A stretch of 64,000 nt of DNA from Azospirillum cavernae (GCF_003590795.1 NZ_QYUL01000005.1:296001-360000); one strand, 5' to 3'. Counted from the stretch's first letter, positions 8,163 through 18,303 are shown. Notes: generated by a model not told the origin, from the sequence alone. Translations and numbers: made by a program.

Positions 8163-10343
8163 TCAGATCTGCCCCAGGGTCTTGATCCGCGCCTTGGGGT
8201 GAATCTCGTTCTGCGACATGACCACGGTCGTCGGCCGGAACCGCTCGACGATCGAGCGGACGAAGGGCCGAATCAGCGGGCTGGTCAACAGGACGGGGCT
8301 TTCGCCCATCATGGCGTGTCGCTCGAAAGTTTGACGGACGGAAGTGATGAACTGTTGCAGCCGGGACGGGGCCATCGTCAATTGCCGGTCGTCGCCGTCG
8401 CCCACCAGCGACTCCGCGAACGCCTGCTCCCACTCGGGGGACAGGGTGACGAGCGGGATGAAGCCCATCTCGTTCGTGTTCGTGTCGCAAATCTGCCGGG
8501 CAAGGCGCGACCGCACATGCTCGGTGATCTGGGTGATGCTGCGCGTTTGACTGGCCGCTTCGGATACCCCTTCCAAGATGGTGGGAAGATCCCGGATCGA
8601 GACGCGTTCGGCAAGGAGATTCTGCAACACCCGTTGCAATCCGCCCACAGTGATCTGATTCGGCACCACGTCGGCGATCAGCTTCTGGTGGTCCTTGTCG
8701 GTTTCGTCCAGCAGCTTTTGCGTTTCGGTGAAGGACAACAGCTCCGGCATGTTGTCCTTGATAAGCTCGGTCAAATGGGTCGTCACCACGGTCGAGGGAT
8801 CGACGACGGTGTAGCCCTTGAACAGCGCCTCTTCGCGATAGCCGGGTTCGATCCAGATGGCGGGCAGGCCAAAGGTCGGCTCAACCGTGGTTTCACCGGG
8901 CAGGCTCATGGCGTCGCCGCGCGGATCCATGACCAGCAGCATGGTCGGGCGGATGTCGCCGCGCCCCGCCTCGATCTCCTTGATGCGGATGATGTAGGTG
9001 TTGGGCGGCAGTTGCAGATTGTCCTGGATGCGGACGGCGGGCATGACGAAGCCGACCTCGCCCGCGATCTGCCGCCGCAACCCCTTGATCTGATCGGTCA
9101 GCCGGTGGCTGCCCGCCTGCGGCTGGTTGATGAGCGACAGCAGCCCATAGCCCAGCTCCAACCGGATGAGGTCGATGGCCAGCGCCGTGGCGATGGGTTC
9201 GTCGGCCATTTGCGCGCCACCCGGCCCCAAACCGCCGGGCGAACTGGCCGCCGCCGCTTCCTCCGCCGCCCTCTCGGCCTCCTGGGCCTCCTGCTTGGCG
9301 CGCATCTTCGGCAGGTAATAGGCGGCGCCGCCAACCAGGCCGATGATCGGCAGGAAGGTCAGCATCGGCATGCCGGGCAGCAACGCCAGCACCAGGATCG
9401 CGCCCGCCGACAGGGCGAGCGCGGAGCTGTGGCCGGTCAACTGACCAACCACAGCCTTGTCGGTCGACCCGCCGGCGCCAGCCTTCGACACCAGAAAGCC
9501 CGAGGAAATCGAAATGACCAGCGCCGGGATCTGCGAGACCAGACCGTCGCCGATGGTCAGCTTGGTGAAGGTGTCCAGCGCCTCCATCACCGGCATGCCG
9601 TGGCGGATGACCGCGATGGACACGCCGCCGATGATGTTGATGAACATAATCATCAAACCGGCGACCGCGTCGCCCTTCACGAATTTTGACGCGCCGTCCA
9701 TGGAGCCGAAGAAGGCGCTTTCGTCCTCCAACTCCTTGCGACGCGCGCGCGCGGTCGATTCGTCGATCATGCCCGCCGACAGATCGGCGTCGATGGCCAT
9801 CTGCTTGCCGGGCATGGCGTCCAAGGTGAAACGCGCCGCCACTTCGGCGATGCGGCCCGAACCGGCGGTGATGACCTTGAAGTTCACGATGGTCAAAATA
9901 CCGTAGACGATCACGCCGATGATGAAATCGCCGCCCATCACGAAATTGGCGAACGCCTCGATGACGTGTCCGGCGGCGTTGGTGCCTTCATGACCGGAGG
10001 TCAGAATCAGGCGGGTTGAGGCCATGTTCAACGACAGCCGCAACAGCGTCGTGATGAGCAGAATGGTCGGGTAGGAGGACAGATCGAGCGGTTTGGCGAT
10101 GAACAGCGTCACCATCAGGATGAGGATCGAGACGGTGACGCTGATGCCCAGCATCATGTCGAGCAGAAGCGACGGCAACGGCATGATGAGGCCGATGACG
10201 ATCATCATGATCCCCATCGCCATGATGACGTCGCCGCGCTTCAGCGACGTCTTGGCGACCTGGAACATCTCGCTGAGCGCGGCCATGTTGCCGCTTCCGC
10301 CGCCACCACCGGGGCCGCCGGGGTTGTGTTCGGTCAAGGCCAT
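8163..10343 (-). CDS. flhA: Flagellar type III export gate protein FlhA
   Basis: This 726-aa inner-membrane export gate component has about eight N-terminal transmembrane helices, the FHIPEP-family cytoplasmic loop (GKQMAIDADLSAGMID), then an acidic linker and the large C-terminal cytosolic domain that docks chaperone-substrate complexes. ATG 10343 follows GGAGCGGCACAGC; a start five codons upstream lacks a better ribosome site. Its neighbours are flbD upstream and flhF downstream on the same strand. Confidence 0.96.
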   Translation of the reverse strand: MALTEHNPGGPGGGGGSGNMAALSEMFQVAKTSLKRGDVIMAMGIMMIVIGLIMPLPSLLLDMMLGISVTVSILILMVTLFIAKPLDLSSYPTILLITTLLRLSLNMASTRLILTSGHEGTNAAGHVIEAFANFVMGGDFIIGVIVYGILTIVNFKVITAGSGRIAEVAARFTLDAMPGKQMAIDADLSAGMIDESTARARRKELEDESAFFGSMDGASKFVKGDAVAGLMIMFINIIGGVSIAVIRHGMPVMEALDTFTKLTIGDGLVSQIPALVISISSGFLVSKAGAGGSTDKAVVGQLTGHSSALALSAGAILVLALLPGMPMLTFLPIIGLVGGAAYYLPKMRAKQEAQEAERAAEEAAAASSPGGLGPGGAQMADEPIATALAIDLIRLELGYGLLSLINQPQAGSHRLTDQIKGLRRQIAGEVGFVMPAVRIQDNLQLPPNTYIIRIKEIEAGRGDIRPTMLLVMDPRGDAMSLPGETTVEPTFGLPAIWIEPGYREEALFKGYTVVDPSTVVTTHLTELIKDNMPELLSFTETQKLLDETDKDHQKLIADVVPNQITVGGLQRVLQNLLAERVSIRDLPTILEGVSEAASQTRSITQITEHVRSRLARQICDTNTNEMGFIPLVTLSPEWEQAFAESLVGDGDDRQLTMAPSRLQQFITSVRQTFERHAMMGESPVLLTSPLIRPFVRSIVERFRPTTVVMSQNEIHPKARIKTLGQI

Positions 10344-10372
10344 GCTGTGCCGCTCCAACGCTCAATCACGGG

Positions 10373-11905
<1,533 letters not shown>

Positions 11906-11909
11906 GGCG

Positions 11910-12872
11910 TTACGCTCCCACTCTCGGGGCTTCCCGGTCGAAATATTGGATCCGCTTTCCAGGCGGCAGAACGGCGTTCAGGAGCATCTCCAGACGCCGG
12001 GGATTTTCTTGGCGCGCGATGGAAACGGCGCCAATCGTGTACAGGGTCTTGACCAGCGCGTCATCCTCCGCCGCCCGCTCGACCTTCGCGGCGAGCGGGG
12101 CGAGAACGACGTTGCCGAGGACCGCCCCGTAAAAGGTGGTCAGCAGCGCCAGCGCCATGGCCGGGCCGATGGCCGAGGGATCGTTCAGGCTGCCCAGCAT
12201 CTGGACCAGACCGACCAGCGTGCCGATCAGGCCCATCGCCGGGGCGACCTCCGAGGCGCGGCGCAGCACGCCCGCGCTTTTGCCGTGGCCGCCCGCCGAG
12301 GCTTCGACCTCGCCCGTCAGCATCCGTTCCATCACATCGGGCGGCAAACCCTCTGTGATGAGCGTCACACTGCGGTGAAGAAACGGTTCGGCGCGCAGTT
12401 CGGGCAGCACATTCTTCAAGGTTTCCGGACCGGCCCGCCGCGCGGCTTCCGCCAGCAGCAGGACCTGACGGGCCACGCCCTTGGGATCGAGCGTCTGGTG
12501 GACCAGCACGGCGGCGGCGTTCTTCCAGGCGACGGCGACGTCCCCCAGCGAGAAGGAGGCCGTCGTCACCGCCAGCGTGCCGCCCAGCACGATCATCAGC
12601 GAGGGCGGATCGACGAAGGCGCGCAAAGACCCGCCCGAGGTGATGGCGATCAGGATCACCGCCGCCGCCGCCGACAGGCCGACCAGGGTCGCCACATCGA
12701 AACCACCGCGCAACCGCACGCTCCGCGCCGGGGCGGCGGGAGCCGCCGCCTTGGCCGGGGCCGATTCCGCGCGCGAGTCGGCGGACCGGGCCTCGGCGCG
12801 GGCGTCCGGCTTCGGCGGCGGTTTGCCGCGCGGGGCGCCCGGCGTTGCGGTTGTGTCGGAGGCGTTGGCCAT
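11910..12872 (-). CDS. motA: MotA/PomA-family flagellar stator subunit
   Basis: This 320-aa four-helix stator-type protein has a 50-residue Ala/Pro/Lys-rich N-terminal extension before the first membrane helix. VDPPSLMIVLGGTLAVTTASF is the hallmark MotA/PomA segment, and the C-terminal helices contain the GMGLIGTLVGLVQML-like signature (APAMGLIGTLVGLVQML). The ATG overlaps the fliN stop (ATGA). No motB partner is adjacent, so its plug-domain partner must be elsewhere, and the coupling ion cannot be inferred. The name motA is used in the family sense. Confidence 0.85.
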   Translation of the reverse strand: MANASDTTATPGAPRGKPPPKPDARAEARSADSRAESAPAKAAAPAAPARSVRLRGGFDVATLVGLSAAAAVILIAITSGGSLRAFVDPPSLMIVLGGTLAVTTASFSLGDVAVAWKNAAAVLVHQTLDPKGVARQVLLLAEAARRAGPETLKNVLPELRAEPFLHRSVTLITEGLPPDVMERMLTGEVEASAGGHGKSAGVLRRASEVAPAMGLIGTLVGLVQMLGSLNDPSAIGPAMALALLTTFYGAVLGNVVLAPLAAKVERAAEDDALVKTLYTIGAVSIARQENPRRLEMLLNAVLPPGKRIQYFDREAPRVGA

Positions 12873-13186
12873 CAGCCCCGATCCGATTTGATGATTTCCG
12901 TCATGGTCACACCCAGACGATCCTCCACCACCACGACCTCGCCACGGGCGACAAGGCGGTTGTTGACGTAGATGTCGATGGCCTCGCCGACCTTGCGGTC
13001 CAATTCGACCACGGCGCCGCGCCCCAGCTTCAGCAATTGGGCGACCTGCATGGTCGATTTGCCCAGCACCGCCGAGATTTGAACCGGGATGTCGTAGACG
13101 GCTTCCAGATCCTTGGCGACGCCGGATCCGTAATCGTCGCCGTCACCGGCGTTCAGGTCGTTCAGCGAGAAATTGTCGCTTGCCAT
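12872..13186 (-). CDS. fliN: Flagellar motor switch protein FliN
   Basis: This 104-aa SpoA-domain protein is a C-ring component that sets rotation direction and aids export. The core reads VQISAVLGKSTMQVAQLL followed by GRGAVVELDRKVGEAIDIYV and VNNRLVARGEVVVVEDRLGV, the standard FliN sequence. It sits between fliH and motA. Its stop overlaps the motA start by four bases. Confidence 0.96.
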   Translation of the reverse strand: MASDNFSLNDLNAGDGDDYGSGVAKDLEAVYDIPVQISAVLGKSTMQVAQLLKLGRGAVVELDRKVGEAIDIYVNNRLVARGEVVVVEDRLGVTMTEIIKSDRG

Positions 13187-13219
13187 AACGGTCTCTGACC
13201 TCCTCGTTTCCAGCCCCCT

Positions 13220-13987
13220 TTAGACGGGGACCGGAGCCTCCAGCAAGCGCCCGGCGCAGCGTTCGATCTCCGCCATCAGTTGGGCGGTGTCGCGCTCCAC
13301 GCCGCCGTCAGCCCATTCGATCCGACAGCCGCCGGGAGCGACCGTGGAATCGCCGACCACCATCAGCTTGGCCCCGAAACCACGCGACCCAACCGTCTGG
13401 TCGAGATGGTCGCGAATGAGGTCGATGGTGTCGTCGGCGACGCGGATCACCAGACGCGGTTCGTCGATCAAATCGGTCAGGCAGGCGCGCACCATCGCTT
13501 CGACCTCCACCATGCCGCCGCGCCGCGCCCATTCGGGCATCAGCTTGCGGACGATGGCCAGGGCCAGATAGACCGGCTGGTCGGATCGCATGGCGTTGGT
13601 CGCCTCGCGTTCGGCCAGCAGATGGGCGACGCCGTTGCTGATCTGGTCCAAAGCGTTGGCGATGCGGGCGTTGACCATCGCCTCGATTTCGGTCTTGCCG
13701 CGCTCATAGCCGGTGTTTTGCCCGGCGACCATGCCCTCGCCAAAGCCCTTGCCATAACCGGCGGCGGTGCCGTCCGACTTGCCAGCGGCGAAGCCCTCGG
13801 CGTGGCCTTGCGCGCGCGCGGCCTCCAACTCGGCCTCGCTGAAGGTGGGCGGCGGCGGTGGGGGAGGCGGTTCCGGCTCCGGCGGCAGCTCCGGTTCTGG
13901 CAAATACTCGTCATCGTCAGCGTGGGACATGCGGGGGACCGCGTCCACGTCGAAGGATTCGTCGAAGAGGAATTTACGGACGCTCAT
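13220..13987 (-). CDS. fliH: Flagellar assembly protein FliH
   Basis: This 255-aa FliH-type regulator of the FliI export ATPase has an acidic and Pro-rich N-terminus, including a run of consecutive prolines around residue 40. It is followed by a Gly-spaced helical repeat region (GHAEGFAAGKSDG and GKGFGEGMVAGQNTG), the GxxxG-rich pattern typical of FliH, and a C-terminal FliI-binding domain. It follows fliF directly (41-base gap); fliG, often found between them, is not present. Confidence 0.88.
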   Translation of the reverse strand: MSVRKFLFDESFDVDAVPRMSHADDDEYLPEPELPPEPEPPPPPPPPTFSEAELEAARAQGHAEGFAAGKSDGTAAGYGKGFGEGMVAGQNTGYERGKTEIEAMVNARIANALDQISNGVAHLLAEREATNAMRSDQPVYLALAIVRKLMPEWARRGGMVEVEAMVRACLTDLIDEPRLVIRVADDTIDLIRDHLDQTVGSRGFGAKLMVVGDSTVAPGGCRIEWADGGVERDTAQLMAEIERCAGRLLEAPVPV

Positions 13988-14028
13988 GGCCAGACCGTCC
14001 TGTCGTCAAGGAAAACGAACGTCATCGC

Positions 14029-15690
14029 TCAGCTCTCCTGATACAGCCAGTTGCGCAGGATCGAGACCGCTTCTTCCGGGTGCTTGTCGACGATCTCGCC
14101 AACCTTGCGCAGCGAGGAGGCGCGGACGCGGCCCTCGACGCGGTTGATGTCGATCATCTGCTCCAACTCCTCGTCGGCCTGGGCGGCTTCCAACGCCAGA
14201 TCCTGGGCCAGGGCGCCGGTTGGCGCGGCCAGAGCGGCGGGCATGCCGGCCTGATCGGTCAACAGACGGTCCATGTCATCGTCCTCCTGCATGTCCGCCC
14301 GTTCGAAGGCGCGGGAAATCAGCGGACGAATGACCAAAAGGATGATGAGGACGGCGACGATGCCGAGAACCACCATTTCAGCGATGCGGAACACGTCATC
14401 CTTGCCCAGACCCATGAACAGGTCCTCAGGCTTCTGCATGTCGTCTTCCGGGGTCCAGAAGCGCATGTTGATGACTTCCAGCGTGTCGCCGCGCACCGGG
14501 TCGAGACCGACGGCGGAGCGGACCAGCGCCTTGATGCTCTCCACCTCCTGTTCGGTGCGGGGCTGATAGGCCGGGGGGTTTTCCTTGGACAATTGATAGG
14601 TGCCGTCCACCAGAACGGCGACCGACAGGCGGCGGACCTGACCGCTTTCCCGGACATGGGATTTCGAGGTCTTGGTGATCTCGTAATTGATGGTTTCTTC
14701 AGCGCGCTTGGACTTGTTCGACGACAGCGGCCCGTTGCTGTTGCCCGACTGGGCGGTGGGCAGATTTTGATCCACCGTCACCGGGGCCAGCGGGTCGCGG
14801 TCACTGCTTTCGTTCGATTCGTTGACCGTCTGGGTCGAGCGGACGACCTGGCTTTCCGGGTCGAAGATTTCCGAACTCGTCGTGATGCGGTCGAAATCCA
14901 GATCCGCCGACACCTCGGCGCGAACCTTGCCATAGCCCAGCGTGCGGCCCAGCAGATCCTCGACCACGCGGGCCAGACGGGTTTCGTAGGCCTGCTTCTT
15001 TTCGTCAGCGTTCGCCATCATGGCGTCGGGCGTGTCGCTGCCGGTGCCGCGCGCCAGCAGCTTGCCCTTGTCGTCGACGATGGAGATACGGCCCGGCTCC
15101 AGATTGGGAACCGAGGCGGCGATCAATTGTTGGATCGCCTGGATGTTTTCACGCGACAATTGCGCGCCGGGGCGCAGCTTCAGGAAGACGCTGGCGGTCG
15201 CCGGATTTTGTTGGCGGGCGAACAGCTCGCGCTTGGGCAGCACCAGATGGACGCGGGCCTGCTGAACGCCGTTCAACGTCTGCACCGTGCGCGCCATTTC
15301 GCCTTCCAGCGCGCGCAGATGGTTGATGTTCTGCATGAAGCTGGTCGCGCCGAAGCCTTCCGACTTGTCGAACAGCTCATAGCCGACCGATCCGCCCGAC
15401 GGCAGGCCCTGGGCCGCCATTTTCATGCGCACCGGGCCGACTTGGTCGGCGGGAACCGTGATCTTCGTGCCGGTCTTGTCGACCGTGAAAGGGATCTTGG
15501 ACGCTTCCAGATTTTTGGCGATGGCCGCCGCCTCGCTGGGCTGGAGTTCGGCGTACAGCAACTCCATTTCGGGCGTGGAGAGGCGCGTCGTCAGATAGAC
15601 GAAAAAGCCGATCAGCAGAAGGCCGACGCCGCCGATCGCCGCAAGGCGGGCGGGGCCGAGATTGCGCAAGGTCTGCAACAGGTTGTTCAC
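14029..15690 (-). CDS. fliF: Flagellar MS-ring protein FliF
   Basis: This 553-aa inner-membrane ring protein is the foundation of the basal body. It has an N-terminal membrane helix (about residues 17-33), YscJ-like ring-building domains (RISIVDDKGKLLARG is the conserved core), and a second membrane helix near residue 440, followed by the cytosolic tail that binds FliG. The start is GTG at 15690, overlapping the stop of a possible small upstream gene (GTGA). It is the first well-supported gene of the long - strand flagellar operon ending at 4031. Confidence 0.95.
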   Translation of the reverse strand: MNNLLQTLRNLGPARLAAIGGVGLLLIGFFVYLTTRLSTPEMELLYAELQPSEAAAIAKNLEASKIPFTVDKTGTKITVPADQVGPVRMKMAAQGLPSGGSVGYELFDKSEGFGATSFMQNINHLRALEGEMARTVQTLNGVQQARVHLVLPKRELFARQQNPATASVFLKLRPGAQLSRENIQAIQQLIAASVPNLEPGRISIVDDKGKLLARGTGSDTPDAMMANADEKKQAYETRLARVVEDLLGRTLGYGKVRAEVSADLDFDRITTSSEIFDPESQVVRSTQTVNESNESSDRDPLAPVTVDQNLPTAQSGNSNGPLSSNKSKRAEETINYEITKTSKSHVRESGQVRRLSVAVLVDGTYQLSKENPPAYQPRTEQEVESIKALVRSAVGLDPVRGDTLEVINMRFWTPEDDMQKPEDLFMGLGKDDVFRIAEMVVLGIVAVLIILLVIRPLISRAFERADMQEDDDMDRLLTDQAGMPAALAAPTGALAQDLALEAAQADEELEQMIDINRVEGRVRASSLRKVGEIVDKHPEEAVSILRNWLYQES

Positions 15691-15842
15691 GCGCCATCCC
15701 CAATCGGAATCCGTCTCGGCATCCTCACCCCATCCACCCGTTTCGCAAGCGCGAACAGGATGTCTGCAAGTTCCGCGCCGATCCCATGCATCACGAGGTC
15801 ATGCTGGGGCGTCTTGATGAACAGAGGGTTAATGGTCGGCAT
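15687..15842 (-). CDS. Possible small leader ORF coupled to fliF
   Basis: This is a potential 51-aa protein beginning MPTINPLFIKTPQHD and ending with a TGA that overlaps the fliF GTG start by four bases. Its ATG lies inside a 13-bp-arm inverted repeat. I do not recognise the protein. The overlap suggests translational coupling, but the ORF could be fortuitous; an in-frame extension to 15950 also exists. Confidence 0.3.
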   Translation of the reverse strand: MPTINPLFIKTPQHDLVMHGIGAELADILFALAKRVDGVRMPRRIPIGDGA

Positions 15843-15871
15843 ATTTTGCCCAGTGCCCGGCAAAATATGCC
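15838..15871. promoter_or_regulatory. Perfect inverted repeat upstream of the flagellar operon
   Basis: GGCATATTTTGCC (15838-15850) and GGCAAAATATGCC (15859-15871) form a perfect 13-bp inverted repeat with an 8-bp spacer, about 150 bp upstream of fliF. It is A/T-rich in a GC-rich genome and could be an operator for the fliF operon or an RNA hairpin in its leader. It does not fit the GG-N10-GC spacing of a sigma-54 promoter. Confidence 0.55.
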
Positions 15872-16175
15872 TAGCGAAGGGTGAATGTTGCCGGTTTGAC
15901 ACGCCGTCAACCGCCACCCTTGGTGGTTTTCCACGGAGGCGGAAAAACAATCATAGCGTATATGATGATTGGCTAAGTATTAAGGGAATTATCCTGGCCA
16001 GACGGAATAAATGCATCAGCTGAGGTTGACAATTGCCCCTCCCTGTCTTAGCTGAGTTGCAAATCATGCCCGTGTTCCGACGAATCAATCTCCGGTATCA
16101 AGCATCTTCATGTTTGATCCAGCGGTTTTGTTTTTTGTTGGATGGGCGCACGCTAAATCACCCGAGGGGACTGCC

Positions 16176-16649
16176 ATGAAAAGACGTGGCCGTGAGAAAA
16201 AAGAAGGCCTGAACGATGTCGATGTTTTCGTCGGACAACGTCTGCGAGAGCTGAGGATGTTGGCAGGGTTGAGCCAAAGCGACGTCGCGGCGGCTTTGGG
16301 CCTTACTTTCCAGCAGTTGCAAAAATACGAACGCGGGTTCAACCGAGTGTCGTCCAGCCGTCTGTTCAAGCTGGGGCAATTCTTCCGCGTTCCGGTTTCG
16401 GTGTTTTTTGACGGGCTGGAAAGCCGCCCGGCCACGGCCGACGCCGAGGCCTGCGTCGTGCGCACCGCCGACTCCGACACCACGCTGGGATCTCGGGAAG
16501 CCCTGATGCTGGCTCGATATTTCCAAAGCATTCCCGACCCTCATGTCCGGGCGGCCATCTTGGAACTGGCGGAACGGTGCGCTGACCACACCGCCGTCGG
16601 GGTCGCACCAGCGCCCGACGAGTCGGTGCGGGTTGGCGGGGTCGCCTGA
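16176..16649 (+). CDS. XRE-family helix-turn-helix transcriptional regulator
   Basis: This 157-aa DNA-binding protein has an XRE HTH at about residues 20-75 (VGQRLRELRMLAGLSQSDVA, then LTFQQLQKYERGFNRVSSSRL) and an uncharacterised C-terminal region. Proteins of this layout are common single-domain regulators in alphaproteobacteria. ATG 16176 was selected because CCGAGGGGACTGCC immediately precedes it; an in-frame ATG at 16110 has no clear ribosome site. The AT-richer spacer upstream contains TTGACA at 16026-16031, a possible -35. Targets are unknown; the flagellar operon is divergent. Confidence 0.85.
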   Translation: MKRRGREKKEGLNDVDVFVGQRLRELRMLAGLSQSDVAAALGLTFQQLQKYERGFNRVSSSRLFKLGQFFRVPVSVFFDGLESRPATADAEACVVRTADSDTTLGSREALMLARYFQSIPDPHVRAAILELAERCADHTAVGVAPAPDESVRVGGVA

Positions 16650-16661
16650 GGCCGCGCTCAC

Positions 16662-17309
16662 TCACGGGGCGCTTTTTGGGGCGCTTTGCGCGATCCGGGC
16701 CGTCAGGCGTTTCAACTCCGCCAGAAAACGGTCCGTCGCCACGCCTGGGGGCCATGGCTCCCAGGGGGGCGCGCCATAGGCCTTCGCCAGCGGGTCGGCG
16801 TCGAGCGGTTTGAAGCGTATCTTCAAGGTCTTGCGCACCTCGTCGGGGGTCCAGCCGACGACGTGCACGGCCTCGGTCGCCGCAGCGACTCGGTCCGCAC
16901 GTTTGTGCGCGCGCTTCTCCTCGTCGGTCCAAGCGGGCAGGCCATAACGCTGGAACACCGCCTCTTCGAGTCGGGCCGACAGCGCCCGGAACCGCTCGCC
17001 CAGGAAGGGTTTCAGCACGCTGATGCAATCGAAACCCAACAGCCCTTCTTCCGCGTCATGCAACAGCTCGCGCAGTTCGCTGAGCGGGTCGAGGCCGGTG
17101 GGCGCGGCGGCACGGCGCAGCAGCATCACCGTGATGGAGTGTTGGGCCACCGACAGCGGCAGCGGCCAGATGGAATGGCCGCCCCAGCGGTAGGTGCGGG
17201 CCAAGCCAAGGGCAAGATCGCCGTCGTCCCAGTCGAACGGAGTCGGGTGCAAAAGATCCAAACGTCGGCCCGACGGCATGCGGACCCAGGCGCGCGCATC
17301 GCTGGACAT
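16662..17309 (-). CDS. HD-domain phosphohydrolase (YfbR-like)
   Basis: This 215-aa HD-superfamily hydrolase has a first metal-ligand His in SVAQHSITV and the HD doublet in LRELLHDAEEG, as in YfbR-type nucleotidases and related plasmid and phage proteins. A conserved N-terminal segment (SGRRLDLLHPTPFDWDDGD) is found in similar alphaproteobacterial proteins. ATG 17309 follows GGGAGAAACGCC. Its gene converges on the XRE gene with a 12-base gap. The substrate is unknown; a nucleotide monophosphate is the most likely class. Confidence 0.75.
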   Translation of the reverse strand: MSSDARAWVRMPSGRRLDLLHPTPFDWDDGDLALGLARTYRWGGHSIWPLPLSVAQHSITVMLLRRAAAPTGLDPLSELRELLHDAEEGLLGFDCISVLKPFLGERFRALSARLEEAVFQRYGLPAWTDEEKRAHKRADRVAAATEAVHVVGWTPDEVRKTLKIRFKPLDADPLAKAYGAPPWEPWPPGVATDRFLAELKRLTARIAQSAPKSAP

Positions 17310-17453
17310 TGGCGTTTCTCCCAATCGGCAAGACAGCGCCGCCAACTACGGCATTCCGCCGCCTCTGCCAACTGTTCCAATCACGGCGCGCGCCGGTTGG
17401 TCTACGGTGAGCCGGTTCCGCTCCTGCGCTGAAACCAGGGCGCGCGGCGAAAA

Positions 17454-17469
17454 TTAATTGTCAATTAAC
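17454..17469. promoter_or_regulatory. CtrA box upstream of the PPC-like gene
   Basis: TTAATTGTCAATTAAC matches the full CtrA consensus TTAA-N7-TTAAC and is also a 15-bp perfect palindrome (TTAATTG-T-CAATTAA). It lies about 88 bp upstream of the ATG at 17557. In Rhodospirillales CtrA is mainly linked to motility control. Binding is inferred from the motif only. Confidence 0.7.
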
Positions 17470-17556
17470 GAGACCCGCCTTACCGTGAAAAGGCGGGAAC
17501 AGGATGGCGGGCCACTGTCAGGTCCGCTCGCCGAGCGACTTAGGGGAGACGGGATC

Positions 17557-18255
17557 ATGTCGGACGGGGTATCAAGCGTCAGCCAAATGGTCTCGGACCT
17601 GAACAAGTCCCTCAAGGCCGCCATCGCCAATGTCCAGTCCCAGCAGCAGGCGCAGACCCCGGCGGCGGAGGTCAAGAGCTATGAAAAGCAGGTCCGCAAA
17701 TCCTCATCGGACAGCCGCATGTTCGCGACCGACATCGGCGTTTTGTCGAAAAACGTCAGTCGCCTGAACGTGGTCGGCACGCTTGCGCCCAACGATCCGG
17801 TCGATTTCTACAAGCTCCGCGTCACCAGCAAGGGCGAGGCGACGATGGGGCAGATCGGCGACCAGGGCGTGCAGGTGCAGCTGATGAGCAAGACCGGCCA
17901 AGTCGTGGCTGACAGCAACAAGAACGCGGGCAAGGCTTATGATTCCTTCCGCAGCCTTCAACGGGGGCAATTGTCGCTGGACCAGGGCGATTACACGGTG
18001 CGAATCACCCGCGAAAAGGGGGAATCGGCCAAAGACCCCAAGAATTACGCCATTCAGTTCAGCATGGGCAGCTTTACCCAGGATTACGACACCGTCGCCA
18101 AGGCTCCACGCAAGGGCGACAGCCCGTTCCAGATGACGCAGGCCCAGCAGCAAATGATGGATGGCCTGAATTCGGCGATCAGTTCGATGAACTCGATTCC
18201 GACCGGCCAGACCGGCACGCAAAAGCTGATGGGAAGCTTCAGCCTGTTCGCCTGA
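17557..18255 (+). CDS. PPC-like beta-sandwich domain protein, unknown function
   Basis: This 232-aa protein has no recognisable signal peptide. Residues about 70-175 resemble a bacterial pre-peptidase C-terminal (PPC) domain: VGTLAPNDPVDFYKLRV, then VQVQLMSKTGQVVADSN, then LDQGDYTVRI. The N-terminus is a Gln/Ser-rich helix and the C-terminus is Gln/Met-rich. The ATG has a good AGGGGAGAC site. A CtrA box precedes it and flagellar genes lie nearby, so a motility- or surface-associated role is plausible. Export by a non-Sec route is possible but not shown. Confidence 0.7.
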   Translation: MSDGVSSVSQMVSDLNKSLKAAIANVQSQQQAQTPAAEVKSYEKQVRKSSSDSRMFATDIGVLSKNVSRLNVVGTLAPNDPVDFYKLRVTSKGEATMGQIGDQGVQVQLMSKTGQVVADSNKNAGKAYDSFRSLQRGQLSLDQGDYTVRITREKGESAKDPKNYAIQFSMGSFTQDYDTVAKAPRKGDSPFQMTQAQQQMMDGLNSAISSMNSIPTGQTGTQKLMGSFSLFA

Positions 18256-18287
18256 CGCGGGTGTTGACGGCGACCAATGTTCTGTCA

Positions 18288-18303
18288 TTAAAGCGTTGTT
18301 AAC
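18288..18303. promoter_or_regulatory. CtrA box upstream of the sugar operon
   Basis: TTAAAGCGTTGTTAAC matches TTAA-N7-TTAAC exactly. It lies between the PPC-like gene and the ColD-like dehydratase gene, about 95 bp before ATG 18398. It is the second such site within 850 bp, and I saw no others in the window. Confidence 0.65.

Noticed and set aside
6831..9689. 952-codon + strand reading frame across flhG, flhF and flhA
   Set aside because: It spans three secure - strand flagellar genes and is compositionally a shadow.
15838..15871. Sigma-54 promoter for the fliF operon
   Set aside because: The GG and GC elements in the inverted repeat are 8 or 9 bases apart, not the required 10.
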